A stretch of 7,077 nt of DNA from DAIUCA01 sp964613675 (lineage in GTDB: Bacteria; Pseudomonadota; Gammaproteobacteria; Competibacterales; Competibacteraceae). Position numbers and translations under genes: made by a program. The stretch covers positions 1 to 7,077 of the forward strand of contig CAZTIH010000135.1 in assembly GCA_964613675.1 (NCBI GenBank), given 5' to 3'. The notes beneath the pieces are model-generated. The model saw nothing but the letters and a program-made list of their open reading frames with translations, was not told where the DNA came from and ran no database searches. Within the stretch, counting starts at the first letter, position 1, and the number at the start of each line of letters is the position of its first letter. This document shows positions 1-5,600 of the stretch, one piece after another.

Positions 1-431
1 TTTGCATCGTATAGCACCAGCAGTTGTTCGGTTTTCGCCGCCATCTTCTCCACTTCAGCAGTCAATTCTGGCGATTTGACCGCCCAAATGAGCGTATCTG
101 AAGGCTGCACTCGGGTCTGAATGTCGGTAAATGTGGGCCACGGAGAAGGTGTGAGGGGCCGTAAATCCCCCGAGAGCGTCAGACCTTCCGAACTGCGCGC
201 CATGCCGTTCACCCGCAGTTGCCCTCGAATCACGCCCTCCTCGTCCCGCAACCTCACCGTAGAACCGAGGATCAGGCGAGTCGTCCATTCCGCCTGCACC
301 GTCAAGCCGTCTAACTCGCTGACCTCATCACAACGAGGATAACGCGGTTCCCCATGCCAACCCGCTGAAATTCTTTCTAATTCAAGCTGTTGGCAACGGT
401 TTAGAGTCCACGAAAACGGGGGTTGCCTCAT
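1..431 (-). CDS. Unrecognised protein coupled to cysNC, 3' end cut by window edge
   Basis: Reading the reverse strand from the ATG at 431-429 gives 143 codons with no stop before the window edge, so only the N-terminal part is seen. It begins MRQPPFSWTLNRCQQLELER and ends at the edge with TEQLLVLYDAK. The start overlaps the cysNC stop as ATGA, which points to translational coupling; a Shine-Dalgarno is weak (GGA about 12 bases upstream). I see no signal peptide and no membrane segment. Residues about 45-90 (LDGLTVQAEWTTRLILGSTV, then RLRDEEGVIRGQLRVNG) alternate charged and hydrophobic residues as in a beta-rich domain, followed by a Pro-rich stretch (LRPLTPSPWPTF). Two cysteines (about 13 and 33) lie near the N-terminus. 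I do not recognise the family. It does not resemble the start of a PAPS reductase, a bisphosphate nucleotidase or a sulfotransferase. Codon use is like its neighbours. That it is a real gene rests on the overlap and the long open frame. Confidence 0.72.
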   Translation of the reverse strand, partial: MRQPPFSWTLNRCQQLELERISAGWHGEPRYPRCDEVSELDGLTVQAEWTTRLILGSTVRLRDEEGVIRGQLRVNGMARSSEGLTLSGDLRPLTPSPWPTFTDIQTRVQPSDTLIWAVKSPELTAEVEKMAAKTEQLLVLYDA

Positions 432-2383
432 GGGCGCAATCCGTAACGGGGGGTCAGTAAGGCCAAAATTTGCGCGATACATTCGTCGGGGGATTGTTGT
501 GCGGTGTCTAGGACGAGATCGGGCTGCGTTGGGGGTTCAAACGGGGCGTCGATGCCAGTGACCCGTGCTAACTCGCCGCGTCGGGCTTTTGCGTACAACT
601 CGGTGGCGTCGCGCTGTTCACAAATTTCAAGGGGCGCGTTGCAATAGGCTTGCACAAAATTTTCTTGACCAATCAATCGCTTAACCTGTTCGCGGTCCGC
701 ATCGACTGGGGCAAGCACGGCGACAATGGCAATTAATCCCGCTTCATTCAGGAGCTTGGCCATTTCTGCGGTACGTCGTTGATTTTCAAAACGATCCTCG
801 GGAGAAAACCCCAAATCTCGACTGACCCCCAGCCGAATATTTTCTCCGTCCAAGACACAGGCGATATGGCCCCGTGCGAACAATGCCGCCTCCAAACCAT
901 ATGCGAGGGTGGTTTTACCGGCGCTGGGCAACCCGGTAAACCAGATCGTGAAGGGCTGTTGTTGCCATTGGGCGGCCCGCTGCGCTGCCGTGACGCGACT
1001 GCGTTGGGGATGAACGTGTTGACCGGCATCGAGGGCGTCCCGGCGACGACTTAACGCGGCATCCGCCGGTTGACGATCCAACACCATGCCCGCCGCAAGG
1101 GTCGCATTGGTCAAACGGTCAATCAGAATAAAGGCCCCCGTACTGCGATTTTTGGTGTACGGATCGACGGCGAGCGGACGCGCCACCTCCAAACGCACGC
1201 GAGCGATGTCGTTCAGATTCAGTTCGGAAATCGCTTCGCGGTGGAGATCGTTGACATTGACCCGATACCGTAGCGTCTGAATTTGCGCCGTCGTTTGGGT
1301 GGTGCAGTGCTTAATGAGATAGCTACTGTGTAATTGGGCGGGCTTCTCATTTAACCAAACAAGCATAGCTTCAAAGGTATTAATTAGGGAGGGTGAATTA
1401 TTCGGGTGAATAATCATATCGCCTCGACTAATGTCTAATTCGTCCGCCAAGACCGCCGTAATCGCCAAGGGGGCATAAACCTCCTCCCGCGATTCTTCAC
1501 CGACAAATAATTGTTTAACGCGACTTTGCTTGCCGGAAGGGAGCACGGTAATGACATCATCAACGCGCAATCGCCCCGACACAATGTTTCCTGCATAGCC
1601 TCTAAAGTCTTGATTTGGACGCAAAACATACTGAATCGGGAACCGTAAATCGACCAAGTTACGGTCGGCGTCCACATGCACGGTTTCTAAATGCGCTAAT
1701 AAAGGTGCGCCCTTAAACCACGGCATATTGGGACTGGGTTCCACGACATTTTCGCCCTTTAATGCAGAGAGCGGAATAAAATGCAAATCTGCCCCGGGGA
1801 GTCGGGCAGCGAAATTACGACAGTCTCGACAAATCTGATCAAATACTTGGGCGTCGTAATTCACTAAATCCATTTTATTCACCGCAATTACTAGACGCTT
1901 AATGCCCAGTAAAGTTGCGATAAATGCGTGCCGTCGGGTCTGATCCAAGACGCCTTTCCGCGCATCCACCAAGATGATCGCTAAATCGGCCGTCGAAGCG
2001 CCAGTCGCCATATTGCGGGTGTACTGCTCGTGACCGGGGGTGTCGGCGATGATGAATTTGCGCTTGGGCGTTGCAAAATAACGATAGGCCACGTCGATTG
2101 TGATGCCCTGTTCGCGTTCTGCACTTAATCCATCCATCAACAGCGCAAAGTCGATCTCTTCGCCCGTGGTGCCGTATTTTGCAGAATCGCGTTTGGCCGC
2201 CGCCAGTTGGTCGTCAAAAATCCCGTTCGCATCGAAGAGCAGACGCCCAATCAGCGTGGACTTGCCATCATCTACACTGCCACAGGTGAGCAGTCGCAAT
2301 AGGTCTTTGTTCTGATCGTCTTGAAAGAAGACATCGAACGAGGCGAGTTCTGAAGAAGTTTCGGACATAGGGATAGGACTCAT
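428..2383 (-). CDS. cysNC: Bifunctional sulfate adenylyltransferase subunit 1 / adenylylsulfate kinase (CysNC)
   Basis: This is the GTPase subunit of ATP sulfurylase fused to APS kinase, 651 residues, the usual size for CysNC. With CysD, CysN couples GTP hydrolysis to formation of APS from ATP and sulfate; the CysC part would phosphorylate APS to PAPS in the cytoplasm. CysN part: G1 GSVDDGKS (35-42), the REQGITIDVAYRYF switch region (90-103), DTPGH (114-118), NKMD (169-172) and SAL (206-208), then EF-Tu-like beta-barrel domains (about 245-435). After a linker (about 436-477) comes CysC: P-loop GLPSAGKT (484-491), DGENIR (512-517), DLGFS (523-527) and ENQRR (533-537). The serine usually found in the CysC FISP motif is Ala558 (VLAPV), and the KGLY and FTGI motifs read TELY and VTGI, so the kinase half is divergent. 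The start at 2383 is chosen because it lies 4 bases after the cysD stop; ATG 2368 (646 residues) is an alternative. The open frame extends further back to 2524, but that part is only cysD read in another frame. The stop overlaps the next gene's ATG. Confidence 0.96.
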   Translation of the reverse strand: MSPIPMSETSSELASFDVFFQDDQNKDLLRLLTCGSVDDGKSTLIGRLLFDANGIFDDQLAAAKRDSAKYGTTGEEIDFALLMDGLSAEREQGITIDVAYRYFATPKRKFIIADTPGHEQYTRNMATGASTADLAIILVDARKGVLDQTRRHAFIATLLGIKRLVIAVNKMDLVNYDAQVFDQICRDCRNFAARLPGADLHFIPLSALKGENVVEPSPNMPWFKGAPLLAHLETVHVDADRNLVDLRFPIQYVLRPNQDFRGYAGNIVSGRLRVDDVITVLPSGKQSRVKQLFVGEESREEVYAPLAITAVLADELDISRGDMIIHPNNSPSLINTFEAMLVWLNEKPAQLHSSYLIKHCTTQTTAQIQTLRYRVNVNDLHREAISELNLNDIARVRLEVARPLAVDPYTKNRSTGAFILIDRLTNATLAAGMVLDRQPADAALSRRRDALDAGQHVHPQRSRVTAAQRAAQWQQQPFTIWFTGLPSAGKTTLAYGLEAALFARGHIACVLDGENIRLGVSRDLGFSPEDRFENQRRTAEMAKLLNEAGLIAIVAVLAPVDADREQVKRLIGQENFVQAYCNAPLEICEQRDATELYAKARRGELARVTGIDAPFEPPTQPDLVLDTAQQSPDECIAQILALLTPRYGLRP

Positions 2384-2387
2384 GAGA

Positions 2388-3296
2388 TTAAAAATACCCT
2401 TCGCGTTTTTTCTCTTCCATCGAACCGGCTTCATCAAAATCAATGACTCGGCCTTGGCGTTCCGAACTCCGATTGCTGAGCATTTCGCGAATGATCTCGG
2501 GTAATGTGGTGGCGTTAGAGTCAATTCCCCCGGTTAACGGATAACACCCCAACGTTCTGAACCGTACAGAACGCATTTGCGGGGTCTCGTTGGGGGCTAA
2601 AGGCAACCGATCATCGTCCACCATAATCCACGCCCCATGCCGATTAACGACGGGACGTTCCGCCGCAAAATACAGCGGCACCATCGGAATTTGCTCTTTG
2701 TAGATGTAAAACCAGACATCTAATTCGGTCCAATTGGAGATCGGAAAGGCGCGAATCGACTCACCCGCATTAATTCGGCTGTTATAGAGGTTCCACAACT
2801 CGGGGCGTTGATTTTTCGGATCCCATTGCTGGTATTTATCGCGAAACGAAAACACGCGCTCTTTGGCACGGCTTTTTTCTTCATCGCGCCGCGCCCCCCC
2901 AAAAGCCGCATCAAATTGATAGTGATTTAGCGCCGCCTTGAGGGCTTCCGTCTTCATAATGTGGGTGTATTTCTGGGTGCCGTAATCGAAGGGATTCACA
3001 TTATTTTCAACGCCCGTTTGGTTAATCCATTCCCGTAATTCAAGCTCCCGATCTTTCACCAATTGATCCCGAAATTCGATCATTTGCCGAAATTTGAAGG
3101 TGGTATTCACGTGGAGTAGGGGAAACGGGATTTTGGCCGGATAAAACGCTTTTTCCGCCAGCCGCAACAAAACCATCGAATCCTTACCAATCGAAAACAG
3201 CAAAACGGGGTTTTTGAACTCGGCAACGACCTCGCGAATGATGTGGATGCTTTCCTGTTCGAGACGATCAAGATGCGATAACAAATAACGATTCAT
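2388..3296 (-). CDS. cysD: Sulfate adenylyltransferase subunit 2 (CysD)
   Basis: This is the catalytic subunit of heterodimeric ATP sulfurylase, which adenylates sulfate to APS with CysN as GTPase partner. At 302 residues it equals the length I recall for E. coli CysD and matches it end to end by eye. Visible landmarks are SIHIIREV (16-23), the PP-loop SIGKDS (35-40), GGARRDEEKSRAKER (133-147), RDKYQQWDPKNQRPELW (152-168), FPISNWTELDVW (184-195), VRFRTLGCYPLTG (244-256), and the C-terminal GSMEEKKREGYF. One oddity is HVNTTFKF (62-69), where the family usually has HVDTxWKF: Asn64 replaces Asp and Phe68 replaces Trp. The start ATG is preceded by a modest ribosome site (GGA about 9 bases upstream). 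A promoter fits in the 117-base gap to the preceding gene. It is the first gene of the cysD-cysNC-unknown operon, with only 4 bases before cysNC. Confidence 0.97.
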   Translation of the reverse strand: MNRYLLSHLDRLEQESIHIIREVVAEFKNPVLLFSIGKDSMVLLRLAEKAFYPAKIPFPLLHVNTTFKFRQMIEFRDQLVKDRELELREWINQTGVENNVNPFDYGTQKYTHIMKTEALKAALNHYQFDAAFGGARRDEEKSRAKERVFSFRDKYQQWDPKNQRPELWNLYNSRINAGESIRAFPISNWTELDVWFYIYKEQIPMVPLYFAAERPVVNRHGAWIMVDDDRLPLAPNETPQMRSVRFRTLGCYPLTGGIDSNATTLPEIIREMLSNRSSERQGRVIDFDEAGSMEEKKREGYF

Positions 3297-3325
3297 TTTA
3301 ATAATTCCAAAAAAGACAGCAAAAT

Positions 3326-3354
3326 GTTCTAAACCTTCGGGCGACGCGGGTCAA
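3326..3354 (-). promoter_or_regulatory. Putative sigma70 promoter for cysD-cysNC
   Basis: Read on the minus strand, TTGACC (3354-3349, five of six matches to the -35 consensus) is followed by a 17-base spacer and TAGAAC (3331-3326, four of six to the -10 consensus). Transcription would start near 3319, giving a leader of roughly 20 bases before the cysD ATG. The position and spacing fit well. This is a consensus match only. Confidence 0.5.
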
Positions 3355-3363
3355 ATAGGGAAA

Positions 3364-3382
3364 TGGCACAGGTTTAGTGCCA
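3364..3382 (-). repeat. Perfect 6-base inverted repeat between manB and cysD (weak terminator or operator)
   Basis: TGGCAC (3364-3369) and GTGCCA (3377-3382) are perfect complementary arms around a 7-base loop. It lies 32 bases after the phosphomannomutase stop and ends 10 bases before the cysD -35 box. Read on the minus strand it is followed by TTTCCCTATTTG, so the U-tract is poor. It could be a weak terminator of manB, a processing hairpin, or an operator site for the cys promoter. The strand is given for the terminator reading, although the symmetry itself has none. Confidence 0.4.
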
Positions 3383-3413
3383 ATTAAAATATGGGTTCTT
3401 TCGCAGGATGGGC

Positions 3414-4775
3414 CTACGATTCGGAGAGGATTAACTGTTGAATTTCCTCAACACGGGTATTGAGGAGAGCGGGTTGGGCACGCGTCTCGACATTTAGACG
3501 GAGTAACGACTCGGTGTTGGAACATCGCAGGTTGCATCGCCAGTCTCCCCCATCAAGACTCAACCCATCCGTTTCATCTATCCCCATGATTTGATTGGCA
3601 AAGTAGTCGCGAACCCGTTCAATCGCGCGTTTGGGATAATTCAGAATAAAATTACGTTCTCCGCTACAGGGATACTGGTTTAGAGCCTCCTCGACTAATT
3701 CGCGCAAGCGACATTGGGTCACGAGGAGATGATGCGCGATCATTAACCACGGAATCATGCCCGAATCGCAAAAAGCAAACGCACGGAAATAATGATGTGC
3801 ACTCATCTCGCCGCCATAAATCGCATTAACTTCCCGCATTTTGGCCTTCATGAAGGCGTGCCCCGTCAGGCTCTGAACGGGGATGCCCCCTGCGGCATTC
3901 ACTTTCGCTTGCGTGTTCCAAATAAGCCGAGGATCGTGAACGATGGCACTTCCCGGCGCGTGTTTAAGCCAAATTTCGGCCAGTAACCCCACGATGTAAT
4001 AGCCTTCAATAAACTGTCCTGTGTCATCGAAAAAGAAACATCGGTCCCCATCGCCGTCCCACGCCACGCCAAAATCGGCCTGCGTTTCGAGAATTGCTTG
4101 GGTAGTGGTCTCGCGGGACTCGGACAACAAGGGATTCGGCACACCAAAGGGAAAACGCCCATCGGGGGTCCATTGCAACTTGACCCACTCAATCGGCAAC
4201 CTCCCGCCGTGATGTTGCGCATAATGGGCGGTGAACTGATCGACTAATTCGCCCATCACGCCATTTCCCGCATTTGCCACGATTTTCAAGGGTTTAACGG
4301 GGACGGGAAGGGGAGGGAGGTAGTGAGCGAGCTGCATTAAATAGTCGGCGTGGGCGGTGTAAGGCGCTCGGTCTCCCAACGATCGCTCTGCCCGTAATTG
4401 TTGAGCCAGCGCATCCTGTAATTGAATTAACTGTTCACGATTCACTGGCGTCGCGCCAGGCCCGATCAATTTGACACCATTCCAATGGGCGGGATTGTGA
4501 CTGGCGGTGACCATGAGACCGCCGTCACAGAACTGACTGGCAAAATAGACCTGTTCTGTCGCACACCGCCCCAATTCCGCAACCAATACGCCACTTTCGG
4601 TCAATCCCTTGACCAACGCCGCCGCGAGGGCTGGACTACTTAACCGCGCGTCGTAACCCACTGCGAGGGTGGTGGGGGAAAATTGGGCACCGTAGGCGCG
4701 TCCCAATTGACGCATAAAATTGTCGTCTAACTCGCCGGGCACTTGTCCGCGAATGTCGTAGGCTTTGAAAACCAT
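3414..4775 (-). CDS. manB: Phosphomannomutase / phosphoglucomutase (ManB/CpsG type)
   Basis: This alpha-D-phosphohexomutase interconverts mannose-6-phosphate and mannose-1-phosphate, supplying GDP-mannose and related sugars for envelope polysaccharides. It has 453 residues, close to the roughly 456 of E. coli CpsG, which it resembles along its length. Motifs in order: FKAYDIRG (3-10); catalytic phosphoserine loop TASHNP with Ser92 (90-95); TPDGRFPFGVPNPLL (203-217); metal-binding DGDGDR (240-245); FIEGYYIVGLLAE (255-267); sugar-binding GEMSAHHYF (322-330); CDSGMIPWL (336-344); and phosphate-binding RCSNTE (417-422), where the Pro that usually follows is Ser423. The start at 4775 is set by homology and by a near-perfect AGGAGG; the frame stays open upstream to 4964, but those residues are low-complexity and overlap the divergent gene. 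Family members often also use glucose phosphates, so substrate preference is inferred. It is separated by 117 bases, a hairpin and a promoter from cysD, so it is probably its own unit. Confidence 0.93.
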   Translation of the reverse strand: MVFKAYDIRGQVPGELDDNFMRQLGRAYGAQFSPTTLAVGYDARLSSPALAAALVKGLTESGVLVAELGRCATEQVYFASQFCDGGLMVTASHNPAHWNGVKLIGPGATPVNREQLIQLQDALAQQLRAERSLGDRAPYTAHADYLMQLAHYLPPLPVPVKPLKIVANAGNGVMGELVDQFTAHYAQHHGGRLPIEWVKLQWTPDGRFPFGVPNPLLSESRETTTQAILETQADFGVAWDGDGDRCFFFDDTGQFIEGYYIVGLLAEIWLKHAPGSAIVHDPRLIWNTQAKVNAAGGIPVQSLTGHAFMKAKMREVNAIYGGEMSAHHYFRAFAFCDSGMIPWLMIAHHLLVTQCRLRELVEEALNQYPCSGERNFILNYPKRAIERVRDYFANQIMGIDETDGLSLDGGDWRCNLRCSNTESLLRLNVETRAQPALLNTRVEEIQQLILSES

Positions 4776-4784
4776 AAAATAGCT

Positions 4785-4790
4785 CCTCCT
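4785..4790 (-). promoter_or_regulatory. Strong Shine-Dalgarno that fixes the manB start
   Basis: Read on the minus strand, AGGAGG is followed by AGCTATTTT and then ATG at 4775-4773. This is the strongest ribosome-binding site in the window and rules out the longer frame opening at 4964. By contrast, neither gene of the divergent two-component pair has a clear Shine-Dalgarno. Confidence 0.85.
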
Positions 4791-4808
4791 AACATCGGAA
4801 TTTTTTGA

Positions 4809-4843
4809 GGTAAATAGAATGCTTCGGTAAGCTAGGGTGCTTC
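4809..4843. repeat. Imperfect tandem direct repeat (17 + 18 bases) in the divergent manB / regulator intergenic region
   Basis: GGTAAATAGAATGCTTC (4809-4825) is followed directly by GGTAAGCTAGGGTGCTTC (4826-4843). With one gap the copies share GGTAA, TAG and TGCTTC, 14 positions of 17-18. The repeat sits in the 97-base region between the divergently transcribed mutase and response regulator. It could be a direct-repeat binding site, perhaps for the adjacent OmpR-family regulator, or a chance small duplication. It does not match the CpxR box I know (GTAAA-N5-GTAAA), because the GTAA elements are 17 bases apart rather than 10. Confidence 0.5.
4815..4820 (+). promoter_or_regulatory. Candidate -10 box for the response regulator operon
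   Basis: TAGAAT matches five of six positions of the -10 consensus and lies 52 bases before the chosen regulator ATG. No good -35 is seen at 16-18 bases upstream (the sequence there is around ACATCG), so the promoter would be weak or activator-dependent. The box is inside the first copy of the tandem repeat, which would let a protein bound there affect initiation. Confidence 0.28.
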
Positions 4844-4872
4844 TCAAAGCGACGCGCTGTTTTCCCCTTAAT

Positions 4873-5553
4873 ATGTCAGCGATTTCACTGCTACTCATCG
4901 ACGATGATCGGGCGCTCTGTGAACTGCTCACGGAGTTTCTAAATGACGAAGGTTTCCTCGTCACGGCCTGTTATGATGGGCAAACGGGCTTAACGCTCTG
5001 CAAAACGCACGATTTTGCCTTAATTATTCTCGATGCCATGTTGCCCAAACTCTCGGGGTTTGAGTTTTTGCCCCAATTACGGAGTTTTTCGCGCTGTCCG
5101 ATTCTGATGCTGACGGCGCGGGGTGAGGAAGTCGATCGGATTATTGGCCTAGAACTCGGGGCCGATGATTACCTGGCGAAACCGGCTCATCCTCGGGAAC
5201 TGGTGGCACGATTGCGGGCCATCCTGCGGCGCACTCAACCGGTCGTCGAAGAAAAATTACAGTACGGGGACATTCGCTTGGACCCCGCAGCACGACAAGG
5301 ATGGTGTGGCGAACAGCGTTTGGAACTGACGGGGGCGGAGTTTGGTTTTTTGGAGTATCTCTTGCGCCATGTAGGCCAAATTGTCTCGAAAGCCGAGTTA
5401 AGCGAACAGGTGTTAAATCGCAAATTAGGGCGTTTTGATCGCAACATCGACGTTCATATCAGCAATTTACGGCGCAAATTGGGGCCGTTGTCGGATGGGG
5501 AACCCCGTATTCAGGCGGTGCGTGGCGTGGGGTATTTATTGGTGAAACGATGA
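4873..5553 (+). CDS. cpxR: OmpR-family response regulator, CpxR-like
   Basis: This is a cytoplasmic DNA-binding response regulator of 226 residues (E. coli CpxR has 232). The receiver domain (about 5-118) shows the acidic cluster at 10-12 (IDDDR), phospho-acceptor Asp54 (ILDAMLP), Thr81 (LMLTARG) and Lys103 (YLAKP). The C-terminal winged helix (about 128-226) has LTGAEFGFLEYLL (152-164), VSKAELSEQVL (171-181), the FDRNIDVHISNLRRKLG recognition-helix region (188-204), and RGVGYLLVKR at the end. The FDRxIDxHISNLRRKL pattern is like CpxR. The frame also opens at GTG 4837, but the ATG at 4873 gives the normal N-terminus. No Shine-Dalgarno precedes it (CCCCTTAAT), so the start is by homology. The kinase gene follows after 47 bases, forming the usual regulator-sensor operon. 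By family, its phosphorylated form controls envelope-related promoters and often its own; that is inferred here. Confidence 0.93.
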   Translation: MSAISLLLIDDDRALCELLTEFLNDEGFLVTACYDGQTGLTLCKTHDFALIILDAMLPKLSGFEFLPQLRSFSRCPILMLTARGEEVDRIIGLELGADDYLAKPAHPRELVARLRAILRRTQPVVEEKLQYGDIRLDPAARQGWCGEQRLELTGAEFGFLEYLLRHVGQIVSKAELSEQVLNRKLGRFDRNIDVHISNLRRKLGPLSDGEPRIQAVRGVGYLLVKR

Positions 5554-5591
5554 ATCTCAGCGAATTCACCTCTTCCAACCCCCCAACTTAA
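5550..5591 (+). other. 13-codon reading frame between regulator and kinase, possible coupling mini-ORF
   Basis: An ATG at 5550-5552 overlaps the regulator stop as ATGA and reads MNLSEFTSSNPPT to a TAA at 5589-5591. It is in the same frame as the kinase, whose ATG begins 9 bases later. GGTGA at 5541-5545 makes a fair ribosome site for it, while the kinase ATG has none. It could be a relay that hands ribosomes to the kinase, the remains of an N-terminal extension cut by one stop codon, or chance. There is no evidence that the peptide itself matters. Confidence 0.22.
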
Positions 5592-5600
5592 ATCCGTCCG

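Noticed and set aside
55..288. Minus-strand 77-codon open frame near the left edge
   Set aside because: It lies in a different frame inside the longer open frame 431-1, which is coupled to cysNC and is the better candidate.
2384..2524. N-terminal extension of CysNC to a 698-residue protein starting at 2524
   Set aside because: These codons are the 3' end of cysD in another frame. The extension does not resemble CysN, and an ATG 4 bases after the cysD stop gives the normal length.
3899..4222. 107-codon minus-strand frame inside manB, and similar shorter frames inside cysNC, cysD, the regulator and the kinase
   Set aside because: They are out-of-frame shadows of clearly homologous genes, with no ribosome site or recognisable domain.
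4810..4831. CpxR box (GTAAA-N5-GTAAA)
   Set aside because: One GTAAA (4810-4814) and one GTAAG (4827-4831) are present, but they are 17 bases apart start to start instead of 10.
4837..4872. GTG start at 4837 for the response regulator
   Set aside because: It adds 12 residues not seen in the family, lacks a Shine-Dalgarno, and would lie within about 10 bases of the candidate transcription start.
4776..4964. N-terminal extension of the phosphomannomutase to 4964
   Set aside because: It is Ser-rich low-complexity sequence antisense to the regulator gene, and the near-perfect AGGAGG before 4775 fixes the start.
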